Positions 7,657 through 16,673 of a DNA stretch of 63,323 bases are shown here, one piece after another (the stretch's first letter is position 1; every line of letters starts with the position of its first letter). Position numbers and translations under genes: made by a program. The DNA is taken from NCBI GenBank assembly GCA_947169185.1, contig CAMVOS010000011.1, positions 1-63,323 of the forward strand, read 5' to 3'. This stretch comes from an uncultured Prevotella sp. Its GTDB lineage: Bacteria > Bacteroidota > Bacteroidia > Bacteroidales > Bacteroidaceae. The notes below the pieces were generated by a model, which saw only the letters and a program-made list of their open reading frames with translations, was not told the origin of the DNA and did no database searches.

Positions 7657-10374
7657 ATGAGAAAACACTTATTATCAACGATAGGTTTGTGCCTGGCTGC
7701 TACGGCAGCTATGGCACAAAACCCTTTTGTACAGACATGGTTTACGAGCGATCCGGCGCCCATGGTGCACGATGGTACGATGTATGTCTATACGGGTCAT
7801 GACGAGGATAATGCCGACTTCTTCTGGATGCAGGAGTGGCGCGTGTATTCTACCAAGGACATGGTGAATTGGCTGGACCATGGGTCGCCTTTGGCCTTGG
7901 AGAGTTTCTCGTGGGCTGACGACCGTGCGTGGGCCTCGCAGTGTATCGAGCGCGACGGTAAGTTCTACTGGTACATCTGTGCCCACTCAAAGATTTCAAA
8001 CGGTATGGCCATTGGTGTGGCTGTGAGCGATTCGCCTACGGGACCCTTCCGCGATGCGTTAGGAAAGCCGCTGTTCGAGAACGGTTCGTGGGACCACATC
8101 GATCCCACGGTGATGATTGACGACGACGGACAGGCGTGGCTGATGTGGGGTAATCCGCAGTGCTACTATCTGAAGCTGAATCGTGACATGATATCGTATA
8201 GTGGCGAATTGGGACGTCTGGACATGACGGAGGAAGCCTTTGGTGGTCCGATGATGAGCAAGCGCGAAAAAGGTAAGAAGTATAAGGATTCGTATGTCGA
8301 GGGCCCTTGGCTCACCAAACGCAATGGCACTTATCAGTTACTGTATGCCGCTGGAGGCGTACCTGAACACATCTCATATAGCACGGCATCGCATCCTACC
8401 GGTCCTTGGAAATATGCTGGCGAGATTATGCCGCTGAGCGATACCAAGTCGTTTACCAACCATTGTGGCGTAGCAGACTTCAACGGTCACTCTTATTTCT
8501 TCTACCACACGGGTAAACTGCCTAAGGGCGGTGGCTTTGGACGTAGCGTGGCTGTCGAGGAATTCAAGTATAACGCTGACGGCTCGTTTCCAACGATTCT
8601 GCCAACTGACGAGGGCGTGAAGCCCATCGCGACGTTCGACCCCTTCCGTAAGGTTGAGGCTGAGACGATGGCGTTCTCGAAGGGTGTGAAGACGGAACAA
8701 AATAACGAGGTGGGTGTCTACGTGACGGATATCCACAATGGCGACTATATCAAGTTGCAGAACGTAGCCTTTGGCAACAAGTTGGCTCGCACCTTTACCG
8801 CCCGTGTGGCTAGTGGTCTGCGTGGTGGACAGATAGAGGTACGCATTGATAGTATCCATGGTCAGCTGTTAGGTCGCATGGAAGTTCCTGGCACGGGTGG
8901 TTGGGAACAGTGGCAGACCATCACGCTTGACCTGACGTCAAAAACATCAGGCACGCACGACCTCTACTTCGTCTTCACAGGGCGTAAGGGTCCGAAACTC
9001 TTCAACTTCGACTGGTGGGAGATGCGCGGACTGGAGCAGGTCAATATGCCGTTGTTCCAGACCAAGTATACCGCCGACCCCTCGCCATTGGTCGTTGGCG
9101 ATACCCTGTTCCTGTATACCTCGCACGATGCATCGCCTGAGGATATTCCTGACGAGAATGAGAAGTCGTCAGCAGGTTTCTTTATGTACGACTGGCTGTT
9201 GTGGTCGACCACCGATATGGTGAATTGGACGGAACATGGCGCTGTGGCGTCGTTGAAGGACTTCAGCTGGCGCTCGCGCGAAAATGGTGGCTGGGCTATC
9301 CAGACTGTGGAGCGCAATGGCAAGTATTACCTCTATGCTCCGTTGCATGGTCATGGTATTGGTGTGCTCGTGGCTGATTCGCCCTACGGACCCTTCAAAG
9401 ATCCCCTTGGCGAACCGTTGGTATGGCAGAAAGAACACTGGAACGACATCGATCCCAGCGTTTATACGGATGATGACGGACAGGCCTACATGTATTGGGG
9501 CAATCCCCACACCTATTGGGCTAAACTGAACGACGACATGATATCGCTGAAGAGTGGTATCACCCAACTGCCACATATCCCTAATTACCAGGAGGGCCCT
9601 TGGTTTTATAAGCGTAATGGCCACTACTACCTTGGCTTTGCATCGACATGCTGTCCTGAGGCATTGGGTTATGCTATGAGCGATAAGCCTACTGGTCCGT
9701 GGGAGTGGAAGGGCTATATTATGAAGCCTACACCACGCGATCGTGGCAACCATCCTGGTATCTGCGACTATCAGGGGCACTCGTATGTGTTTGGTCAGAA
9801 CTACGACCTGATGCATCTCGAGACCTTCCAGCACCACGAGCGTCGTAGCGTCTCGGCTACGGAGATTCACTATAATGCTGACGGAACGATTCAGGAGGTA
9901 CCTTACTGGCTCGACCAGAAGCCTATGCAACAGCTGCACTGGCTGAATCCCTACCGTCGTGTGGAGGCTGAAACCATGAACTGGGGTTATGGCTTGAAGT
10001 CGGCAAAGATGGGCATTCCCAATACGGGAGTTGTCAAGGATATGCCTGAATCCACTGGCAAGCGCAACATGTATATCTTCGACATCAACGATGGCGAGTA
10101 CATTCGTCTGCGTGGCGTAGACTTCGGACGTGGTGCCAAGCAGTTCAGCATCGTAGCAGCTGCTGCTGCGAAGGCTGGCTGTACGGTGACATTGCGTCTG
10201 AATAGTCAGGATGGTCCCGTCATTGGTACCGCTGTCATCAAGAGCACGGGGTCTGTCGACAAGTACAAGACGTTCAGTGCGAAGGTTACTGGTGCTACAG
10301 GTGTCCACGACCTCTATATTTGTTTCAGCAAAGCCCAAGGTGACGTTCACCTTGACTATTGGCAGTTTAAATAA
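7657..10374 (+). CDS. Tandem GH43-CBM6-GH43-CBM6 enzyme
   Basis: A secreted protein made of two copies of the same two-domain unit. The signal peptide ends at MAQ-NPF. GH43 copy 1 (about 25-330) has the catalytic triad in TSDPAPMV, HIDPTVMIDDDG and VEGPWLTKRNG. A CBM6-like beta-sandwich (about 330-455) begins FRKVEAETMAFSKGV. GH43 copy 2 (about 460-770) has TADPSPLV, DIDPSVYTDDDG and QEGPWFYKRNG. A second CBM6-like module (YRRVEAETMNWGYGL) ends the chain. Both triads are intact, so both sites may work, perhaps on different arabinoxylan linkages. GH43 in this setting is usually arabinofuranosidase or xylosidase; the exact specificity cannot be read. The signal-peptide DNA is nearly identical to that of the next gene, a sign of duplication within the operon. 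Confidence 0.9.
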   Translation: MRKHLLSTIGLCLAATAAMAQNPFVQTWFTSDPAPMVHDGTMYVYTGHDEDNADFFWMQEWRVYSTKDMVNWLDHGSPLALESFSWADDRAWASQCIERDGKFYWYICAHSKISNGMAIGVAVSDSPTGPFRDALGKPLFENGSWDHIDPTVMIDDDGQAWLMWGNPQCYYLKLNRDMISYSGELGRLDMTEEAFGGPMMSKREKGKKYKDSYVEGPWLTKRNGTYQLLYAAGGVPEHISYSTASHPTGPWKYAGEIMPLSDTKSFTNHCGVADFNGHSYFFYHTGKLPKGGGFGRSVAVEEFKYNADGSFPTILPTDEGVKPIATFDPFRKVEAETMAFSKGVKTEQNNEVGVYVTDIHNGDYIKLQNVAFGNKLARTFTARVASGLRGGQIEVRIDSIHGQLLGRMEVPGTGGWEQWQTITLDLTSKTSGTHDLYFVFTGRKGPKLFNFDWWEMRGLEQVNMPLFQTKYTADPSPLVVGDTLFLYTSHDASPEDIPDENEKSSAGFFMYDWLLWSTTDMVNWTEHGAVASLKDFSWRSRENGGWAIQTVERNGKYYLYAPLHGHGIGVLVADSPYGPFKDPLGEPLVWQKEHWNDIDPSVYTDDDGQAYMYWGNPHTYWAKLNDDMISLKSGITQLPHIPNYQEGPWFYKRNGHYYLGFASTCCPEALGYAMSDKPTGPWEWKGYIMKPTPRDRGNHPGICDYQGHSYVFGQNYDLMHLETFQHHERRSVSATEIHYNADGTIQEVPYWLDQKPMQQLHWLNPYRRVEAETMNWGYGLKSAKMGIPNTGVVKDMPESTGKRNMYIFDINDGEYIRLRGVDFGRGAKQFSIVAAAAAKAGCTVTLRLNSQDGPVIGTAVIKSTGSVDKYKTFSAKVTGATGVHDLYICFSKAQGDVHLDYWQFK

Positions 10375-10391
10375 TGCATATTGCATAATAT

Positions 10392-12482
10392 ATGAAGAAA
10401 ACGATATTATCAACATTAGGTCTGTGCCTGGCTGCTACGGCTGTCATGGCGCAAAATCCCATTATCCGTGACCAGTTCACCGCTGATCCTACTGCGCGTG
10501 TGTTTAATGGTAAGGTGTATCTGTACCCCTCGCACGATATCATGCCACCTGTTGGTCAGCGCCAGGACTGGTTCTGTATGGAAGACTACCATGTCTTCTC
10601 CAGCGAGAACCTCACCGATTGGACCGATCATGGTATGATAGTCACGCAGAATAAGGTACCCTGGGTACGCCCCAACTCTTATTCCATGTGGGCACCCGAC
10701 TGCGTCTATCGCAATGGTAAGTACTATTTCTATTTCCCATCGACGCCCAATGGCGCCATGCGTGGCTTTGGCGTGGGTGTCGCTGTGGCTGACAGTCCTG
10801 AGGGACCGTTCGTGCCTGAAGCCGAGCCCATCAAGGGCATCAATGGTATCGACCCCTGCGTACTCTTGGCATCTGATGGCAATGCCTACATTTTCTGGGG
10901 CGCAGGACGTTGTGCCAAACTGAAGCCGAATATGAAGGAACTGGCTGACGACACGCCTACTGAGAAGGTGAAATGGGGTGAGCGCGAGTTCGAGATGAAG
11001 GGCGTCAACTGTCTGAAGGACTTGCCCAATCGTCAGGCTGAAGGGCCGTTTGCCTTCGAAGCTAATGGTTGGTACTACCTGACTTACCCCTACGTGCGCG
11101 AAAAGACGGAGGTGCTGGCCTATGCCATGAGTAAGAATCCCATGGGACCCTATGAGTACAAGGGACTCATCATGGCCGAGCAACCCAATGGCTGCTGGAC
11201 CAACCACCACAGCATCGTCAACTACAAGGGTCAGTGGTACCTGTTCTACCATACCAACTTCTTCTCGCCACGTGACGACAAGCGTCGCTCGGCATGTATC
11301 GAAAAGTTGGCGTTCAATGCTGATGGTACCATTCGCGAAATCAAGCAGACCATGCGTGGCGTGGGCATCAACAAGGCGACTGAAAAGATTGAGGTCGACC
11401 GCTATAGCACGGCCTCTGCTGATGTCACCACCGCTCCTGTCGACACTTCGCGTGCCTTCAGTGGCGACTGTGCCACCCTGCCCGTCAAGGGCTCGTGGTT
11501 AAAGTATGCCGATGTTGATTTCAGCACTGTTACTGATGCCTATCTCATCGTGAATGCCAAGGCTGGTGGAAATACGGAGTTCTGTATTCGTGAAAAGAGT
11601 GCCAAGGGCAAGGTCATTGCACGTGTCACGATGAATGTCATCACCCAGATGGGCACGTTCCGTCGCGACCAGTCGGGGCAGTGGCTTACGCAGGCTGTTG
11701 CTTTGGAGTACGTCCCAAAGGGTGTCACCGATTTGGTCGTTACCTGCGAGGGCGATGCGGACGTCAGCGTCAATTGGATTCAGTTTAAGAATCGTCAGAA
11801 CTATTTCCAGTCCGTAGCAGCTACTACTGCTGCGTCACAGCCCGATGCCAATGGCTTTATACGTCGTTGGATGTTGCTCGAACCTATCGACTATAATGTA
11901 CGCTCGAATACTATCTTGACGGACAGCTATCTTGATGAAAACCTCAAGAAACAGTATTTCAAGGGCCAGTTCGACGATAAGCGAATGCCTCGCGATGGTG
12001 AGAAGGTCAGCGCTACAGGCATCGTATTGGCGGGAGGTCCCCGTGATACGAGAATGCAGACAGGACCTGCCCAGACCAAGGAGGTTAAGCAGGCGCTGCG
12101 CTGGCATGCCATAGAAAGCGAGAGTTATAATGTCAAGGTGTTCCGCTTTGCCGAGATCAACGGTTGCCAACCTTACAACTCGCTGTTCTGGGGCGTCACC
12201 GTCATCGACAGTCCTGAAGATATGGCTGACGTGCGTCTGGCTGTGGGCTCCAACGGTGCCTCGATATGGTGGCTCAATGGTGAACGCGTGCTGACGCTCG
12301 ATGGCGATCGCCGTATGGTAGAAGACGACTGCACGTCGCAGCGTCTGACGCTGAAGAAGGGACGTAACATTCTGCGCTTCGCCCTGGTCAATGGCCCTGG
12401 ATTGAGCGACTTCTGTGTACGCTTCCTTGACGAGAAAGGTAATCCTGTTACTAATTATAAGGTAACGACAGCTTCGAAATAA
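10392..12482 (+). CDS. GH43 glycosidase with C-terminal beta-sandwich modules
   Basis: A secreted GH43 enzyme, likely an arabinofuranosidase or xylosidase on arabinoxylan. Signal peptide MKKTILSTLGLCLAATAVMA. The catalytic propeller spans about 20-330 with the triad in FTADPTARVF, GIDPCVLL and QAEGPFAF. About 335-465 looks like a CBM6-type module. About 480-696 is a further accessory region ending in a galactose-binding-like fold (ASIWWLNGERVLTLDG, then GRNILRFALVNG). The catalytic domain resembles the cytoplasmic GH43 at 14486 (YPSHD, DYHV, TTHHSIV/TNHHSIV blocks), so they may act on the same bond in different compartments. It lies 17 bp after the double GH43. Its stop codon lies inside an 8-bp repeat array. 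Confidence 0.88.
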   Translation: MKKTILSTLGLCLAATAVMAQNPIIRDQFTADPTARVFNGKVYLYPSHDIMPPVGQRQDWFCMEDYHVFSSENLTDWTDHGMIVTQNKVPWVRPNSYSMWAPDCVYRNGKYYFYFPSTPNGAMRGFGVGVAVADSPEGPFVPEAEPIKGINGIDPCVLLASDGNAYIFWGAGRCAKLKPNMKELADDTPTEKVKWGEREFEMKGVNCLKDLPNRQAEGPFAFEANGWYYLTYPYVREKTEVLAYAMSKNPMGPYEYKGLIMAEQPNGCWTNHHSIVNYKGQWYLFYHTNFFSPRDDKRRSACIEKLAFNADGTIREIKQTMRGVGINKATEKIEVDRYSTASADVTTAPVDTSRAFSGDCATLPVKGSWLKYADVDFSTVTDAYLIVNAKAGGNTEFCIREKSAKGKVIARVTMNVITQMGTFRRDQSGQWLTQAVALEYVPKGVTDLVVTCEGDADVSVNWIQFKNRQNYFQSVAATTAASQPDANGFIRRWMLLEPIDYNVRSNTILTDSYLDENLKKQYFKGQFDDKRMPRDGEKVSATGIVLAGGPRDTRMQTGPAQTKEVKQALRWHAIESESYNVKVFRFAEINGCQPYNSLFWGVTVIDSPEDMADVRLAVGSNGASIWWLNGERVLTLDGDRRMVEDDCTSQRLTLKKGRNILRFALVNGPGLSDFCVRFLDEKGNPVTNYKVTTASK

Positions 12483-12504
12483 CGAAATATCGAAATAACG
12501 TAAT
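12473..12504. repeat. Four 8-bp repeats across a stop codon
   Basis: TTCGAAAT, AACGAAAT, ATCGAAAT and AACGTAAT in a row. The TAA of the GH43 gene (12480-12482) lies within them. A related piece lies at 1284-1297 (complement ATCGAAATAACGAA), and CGAAA-rich units fill the gap at 15520-15560. Confidence 0.8.
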
Positions 12505-12511
12505 AGCAACT

Positions 12512-13963
12512 ATGAATAAAGTTTATAGCATTCTAGCAGCACTGGCTATCGCTACAGCAGCAAATGCACAAATTGGACAACCTTATATCCACGACCCCTC
12601 GACCATTGCTGAGTGTGATGGTAAGTGGTATACCTTTGGAACGGGTGGGGGAGGTCTCATCTCTGACGATGGCTGGACGTGGCACAGCGGAGCAGAGCGT
12701 CCTGGTGGCGGTGCAGCCCCTGACGTGCTGAAAATAGGCGACCGCTACCTCTGTATCTATGGCGCAACGGGTGGTGGACTCTTTGGTGGTCATAACGGAC
12801 GCATCCTCACTATGTGGAACAAAACCCTCGACCCCAAGTCGCCCGACTTCAAGTGGACCACACCTGTCGAGGTCGCTTCGTCCGATGGTATGGAGGACTG
12901 CGACGCTATCGACCCCTGTCTGTTACTCGATCCCACGACAGGACGTCTGTGGGCTACCTATGGCACCTATTTTGGCAATATCCGACTCATCGAACTCGAT
13001 CCTAAGACGGGTGAGCGTGTCAAGGGTAACATCGAGAAAGACGTTGCCATTGACTGCGAGGCTAGTGCTTTGATGTACAAGGATGGCTGGTATTACCTGT
13101 TGGGCACGCATGGCACTTGCTGCGATGGTGTCAACTCCACGTACAACATCGTTGTGGGCCGCTCGCGCTCTGTCGAAGGACCGTATGTCGACAACGTTGG
13201 TCGCGACATGTTCCGCGGCGGAGGGCGTATGGTTATTGCCGCACGCGATCGTAAGACGGGCGCCGGACACTTCGGACGCTACATCTTTGACGATGGCGTC
13301 GAACTGATGTCGTTCCACTGGGAGGCCGATTTCGAGCTGAGCGGACGCTCTACCTTGGCCGTCTATCCGCTGTTGTGGAAAAACGGGTGGCCATATGCTG
13401 GTGAACAGCTGAAGGCTGGTACCTACGCCATCCTGAGCGAGCGTCGTGGCTACTCACTAGAAATCGCTGTCGACTTCGTGCGCATGCAGCAAGAGCGTCA
13501 GGGCTGGTTCAATCGCAATCAGGCACAACAGCCCGTCAAACCTATTGCCAATCAGACCCTTGACGAGGTCATAGGCACATGGCCTGACGCCACTGAGGCT
13601 GTGGCCGTCCGTTGCAGCGACTACATGTTCCGTCCTTGGCAGAAGTGGCAGCTGACGCCAACCACGAAGGGTACCATCTGCGGACCGCTCTATGCCATCC
13701 GCATTGCGGGTACCAACCGTGCCTTGACGGCAACTTCCAATGTTGAGCTGACCACAAAAGATTATGCAGAGCTTGACGAACAGCTGTGGCGTGTCGAGCA
13801 GTTGACTGACGGCACTTTCCGCATCATGCCTTACGCCATTCCTGGAAAGGGTAAGAACCAAAAGTACTGCCTCTACTCCGCAGGCGACTCGACACCGACC
13901 CTCGCTGAATACGACTTCAGTAGCGACAATTCCAAGTGGAATTTCCGAATGGAGAATCAGTAA
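12512..13963 (+). CDS. GH43 arabinanase-like enzyme with ricin-type C-terminal module
   Basis: Last gene of the forward xylan operon. Signal peptide MNKVYSILAALAIATAANA. The five-bladed GH43 domain (about 22-330) has IHDPSTIAECDGKWY, DAIDPCLLLD and CEASALMYKDGWYYL as the three catalytic segments, the pattern of the arabinan/arabinofuranosidase branch. About 350-483 looks like a beta-trefoil carbohydrate-binding domain (WQKWQLTPTTKGT, LDEQLWRVEQLTDG, NSKWNF). A Gly-rich loop (FGTGGGGLISDDG) sits near the first catalytic Asp. The gene ends 12 bp from the convergent ECF sigma gene. Activity on arabinan versus arabinose side chains of xylan cannot be decided. Confidence 0.85.
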   Translation: MNKVYSILAALAIATAANAQIGQPYIHDPSTIAECDGKWYTFGTGGGGLISDDGWTWHSGAERPGGGAAPDVLKIGDRYLCIYGATGGGLFGGHNGRILTMWNKTLDPKSPDFKWTTPVEVASSDGMEDCDAIDPCLLLDPTTGRLWATYGTYFGNIRLIELDPKTGERVKGNIEKDVAIDCEASALMYKDGWYYLLGTHGTCCDGVNSTYNIVVGRSRSVEGPYVDNVGRDMFRGGGRMVIAARDRKTGAGHFGRYIFDDGVELMSFHWEADFELSGRSTLAVYPLLWKNGWPYAGEQLKAGTYAILSERRGYSLEIAVDFVRMQQERQGWFNRNQAQQPVKPIANQTLDEVIGTWPDATEAVAVRCSDYMFRPWQKWQLTPTTKGTICGPLYAIRIAGTNRALTATSNVELTTKDYAELDEQLWRVEQLTDGTFRIMPYAIPGKGKNQKYCLYSAGDSTPTLAEYDFSSDNSKWNFRMENQ

Positions 13964-13975
13964 GAAAAAGGAATA

Positions 13976-14485
13976 TTACACACAACAGCGTAACTGCTGA
14001 CGAACCGCCTTGCGCGCTTGGCCAAGGCGGTTTTCTACTTGTTTGTAGGGAAGAGACAGCTGTTGGGCTATATCGCCAACCTTAAGGCCGTCGTAGATGT
14101 GCAGGCGGTAGATGTCGCAGCAGGCTTTGGGCAGACGTGCCAGTGTGCGCTCCATACGTTCGATGAGCTGTGAGGCAGAGAAGACGGATTCTGTCCTGTC
14201 CTCAGACATCGTACTTCCAACATCAGACTTCTTGATGTAGTGTTCGTATTTTTCATAGACGCAATGGCGACGGTAGTAGTCGCTGACCGCGTGGCGTGCC
14301 ATTGTATAGATCAGGTTGGGCAAGGTCTGGGGGGTGATGAGATGATGACCGCGAAGCAGGTGCAGGAAGATGTCCTGCACCATGTCTTTAGCTTCGTCGG
14401 CGTCAGAAATTCGCACCGCGATGAAACTCACTAGTTCATCGCGATGCTCTGAGTAATAGTTAGATATAAGATAGTTGTTAGTCAT
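13976..14485 (-). CDS. ECF sigma factor at the end of the xyloside-uptake operon
   Basis: RNA polymerase sigma factor of the extracytoplasmic-function type, 169 residues. Region 2 is about residues 10-75 (DEAKDMVQDIFLHLLRG, YTMARHAVSDYYRR). Region 4 is about 110-165 (LPKACCDIYRLHIYDGLKVGDIAQQLSLPYKQVENRL), a clear helix-turn-helix. Its ATG directly follows the TAA of the GH43 gene upstream (TAAATG), so translation is probably coupled. No anti-sigma (FecR-like) or SusC/SusD gene is near, unlike most Bacteroidetes ECF genes in polysaccharide loci. It may feed back on xylan genes, but its target promoter is not visible. Its 3' coding end doubles as the terminator of the opposing operon. Confidence 0.9.
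   Translation of the reverse strand: MTNNYLISNYYSEHRDELVSFIAVRISDADEAKDMVQDIFLHLLRGHHLITPQTLPNLIYTMARHAVSDYYRRHCVYEKYEHYIKKSDVGSTMSEDRTESVFSASQLIERMERTLARLPKACCDIYRLHIYDGLKVGDIAQQLSLPYKQVENRLGQARKAVRQQLRCCV
14003..14032 (+). terminator. Rho-independent terminator of the forward xylan operon inside the ECF gene
   Basis: AACCGCCTTG pairs perfectly with CAAGGCGGTT around a 10-nt loop; the right arm runs into TTTTC. It lies 40 bp past the last forward GH43 gene but within the reading frame of the convergent sigma factor. Confidence 0.65.
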
Positions 14486-15517
14486 TTATTCGTTGATCAC
14501 CGTCTGAATCGTTCCGTCCTCGTTGTAGAACAAGCGCTGAACCTTCAGCGAACGCAGGTGAGTAATATCGTTAGAGGGCACACAGTCGTGATAGCACAGA
14601 TACCACTGGCCCTTGTACTCGACGATAGAGTGGTGGGTGGTCCAGCCTACGACGGGCTCGAGGATGACGCCCTGATAGCGGAATGGTCCGTAGGGGTTGT
14701 CGCCAATGGCGTAGCACAGGAAGTGGCTATCGCCCGTAGAGTAGGAGAAGTAGTACTTGCCATTATATTTGTGCATCCAGCTGGCCTCGAAGAAACGATG
14801 CGGGTCGCCAGCCTTCATGGGTTGTCCGTCCTTGTCGAGCACGACAACACCACGCGGTGCCTCGGCAAACTGCAGCACGTCGTCGCTCATGCGTACCACG
14901 CAACTATTGATGGCAGGACTGTCGGCAGTGGTAAAGAGTTCGCCCTTGTGGTCGGGGGCAGCGCCAAGGTCAATGAGACCATTTTGGTCGCCATACTTGC
15001 CAAAGACGGGAGCGAGTCCGTTGGGAAGCGGATGCCACCACTGGAGCTGTCCACCCCAAAGTCCACCAAAGTAACAGTAGATTTGTCCGTCGTCGTCCTT
15101 GAACACGCAGGGGTCGATAGAGAACGAGCCGCGGATAGGCTTCTCCTGAGGAATGAACGGACCCTCAGGCTTGTCAGCTACTGCGACGCCCAGACGGAAC
15201 ACGCCATCGTAGGCCTTGGCAGAGAAGATGAGGTAGTACTTGCCATCCTTTTCGACGCAGTCGTTATCCCACATCTGCTTCTCGGCCCATGCCACGTCCT
15301 TGACGTCGAGGATGACGCCATGGTCGGTAACAGGACCATTCTCAATATCATCCCACGACAGCACGTGGTAGTCCTTCATCTGGAAGTGTCCGCCATCGTC
15401 GTCGAAACACTCGCCTGCATCCCAGTCGTGACTGGGGTAGATGTACAGACGTCCGTTAAACACGTTGGCTGAAGGGTCAGCCATATAGTCGCTAGGGAAA
15501 AGATACCTTGGTTTCAT
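14486..15517 (-). CDS. Cytoplasmic GH43 beta-xylosidase / arabinofuranosidase
   Basis: 343 residues starting MKPRYLFPSDYMADP with no signal peptide, so it should act in the cytoplasm on sugars brought in by the symporter two genes upstream. GH43 catalytic segments: YMADPSANVF, SIDPCVFKDDDG and FFEASWMHKYNG. It is a single-domain enzyme whose length suits the GH43_1 xylosidase type. It lies 46 bp after the GH10 gene, across a gap of CGAAA-rich repeats, and its stop codon abuts the ECF start. Likely role: splitting xylobiose and similar oligomers to free sugars. Confidence 0.9.
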   Translation of the reverse strand: MKPRYLFPSDYMADPSANVFNGRLYIYPSHDWDAGECFDDDGGHFQMKDYHVLSWDDIENGPVTDHGVILDVKDVAWAEKQMWDNDCVEKDGKYYLIFSAKAYDGVFRLGVAVADKPEGPFIPQEKPIRGSFSIDPCVFKDDDGQIYCYFGGLWGGQLQWWHPLPNGLAPVFGKYGDQNGLIDLGAAPDHKGELFTTADSPAINSCVVRMSDDVLQFAEAPRGVVVLDKDGQPMKAGDPHRFFEASWMHKYNGKYYFSYSTGDSHFLCYAIGDNPYGPFRYQGVILEPVVGWTTHHSIVEYKGQWYLCYHDCVPSNDITHLRSLKVQRLFYNEDGTIQTVINE

Positions 15518-15563
15518 ATTGTTTTGTTTTTTCGTTGTTTCGTTGTTTTTTCGATGCTTCGAG

Positions 15564-16667
15564 TTATTTATAAAGCTTGATAATCTCGTTGACTACGGGC
15601 TTTGCCTTGTACTGGCGGTCGAAGAGTAGAGGATAGTTGGTACGTCCATTGATGGGCCATCCGTTGAGCCATGAACCGCCATCGCTGATGCCCCACAAGT
15701 TGATGCGTGAAATCTGTGAGCGGTGTTTGTAATATATCTTGAACAATGCCATCCAACGTGCGTCAAGTTCTTTCTGCTTAGCAAGAGGTAATCCTTCTGT
15801 ATAGGGATTGAAGCGCTGCTGCAACTCAAAATTCTGGGAAATATCTGCACCACCAAAGCCTTGCGGGTTTGGTAGCACATTGACGTCGAGTTCAGTAATC
15901 ATAACCTTTACACCACAGGCGGCAAAGGCATCGATACTTTTCTCGTATTCATCCATATTGGGGTAATCAAGACCATTGTGGCTCTGCATGCCAACACCAT
16001 CGATGCGCAGACCCTTGGCTTTCAGATTTCTGACCAAGCGACAGACTGCCTCACGCTTTTTGGCACCGGCCATCGAATAGTCGTTATAGTAGAGCTCGGC
16101 ATCGGGGTCTGCCTCATGAGCCGTACGGAAAGCTAACTCGATAAATTCCTCGCCTAAAAGACGGTAGTAAGGAGAATTGCGGAACGAACCGTCGTCCTCG
16201 ATGGCCTCGTTGACAACATCCCAGCCATGTACTTTGCCCTTAAAGTGACCTACAACGGTTTTGATGTGCTTAATGAGACGATCTTTGATAACCTCTTTTG
16301 AAGCTGGTGCAGCGCAGTAGCCGTTGGTGAACCACCAATCGGGAGCTTGAGAGTGCCATACCAAACAATGGCCGATGACCTTCAAATGGTGTTTTTCGCA
16401 ATAGCTCACAAACTTATCGGCTACACGGAAATCAAATATACCTTCTGCAGGTGCCAGCGACTCAGGCTTCATGCAATTCTCGGCAACAGCACAGTTGAAG
16501 TGCTTGTCGAGCACGACATCAGCCTCAGCTACTTGCCCGTCGCTCTGCCACTGGTTAACAGCAGCGCCAATCAGACAGTATTTGCCAATGGCATCTTTCA
16601 GACCTTGCGCCCATATGGGGTTAGAGAATACTGAACAAATAATAAAGAATAAGGTCAGTCTTTTCAT
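15564..16667 (-). CDS. GH10 endo-1,4-beta-xylanase, single domain
   Basis: Secreted xylanase of 367 residues with signal peptide MKRLTLFFIICSVFSNPIWA. It is a complete GH10 barrel with acid/base Glu154 (WDVVNEAIED) and nucleophile Glu259 (MITELDV), plus the WHSQAPDWWF substrate-cleft block. There is no binding module. It lies 6 bp after the symporter gene, so the two are co-transcribed. It probably trims xylo-oligosaccharides in the periplasm to sizes the symporter accepts, whereas the GH10-CE1 enzyme attacks feruloylated xylan. Confidence 0.93.
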   Translation of the reverse strand: MKRLTLFFIICSVFSNPIWAQGLKDAIGKYCLIGAAVNQWQSDGQVAEADVVLDKHFNCAVAENCMKPESLAPAEGIFDFRVADKFVSYCEKHHLKVIGHCLVWHSQAPDWWFTNGYCAAPASKEVIKDRLIKHIKTVVGHFKGKVHGWDVVNEAIEDDGSFRNSPYYRLLGEEFIELAFRTAHEADPDAELYYNDYSMAGAKKREAVCRLVRNLKAKGLRIDGVGMQSHNGLDYPNMDEYEKSIDAFAACGVKVMITELDVNVLPNPQGFGGADISQNFELQQRFNPYTEGLPLAKQKELDARWMALFKIYYKHRSQISRINLWGISDGGSWLNGWPINGRTNYPLLFDRQYKAKPVVNEIIKLYK

Positions 16668-16673
16668 AGAGGG

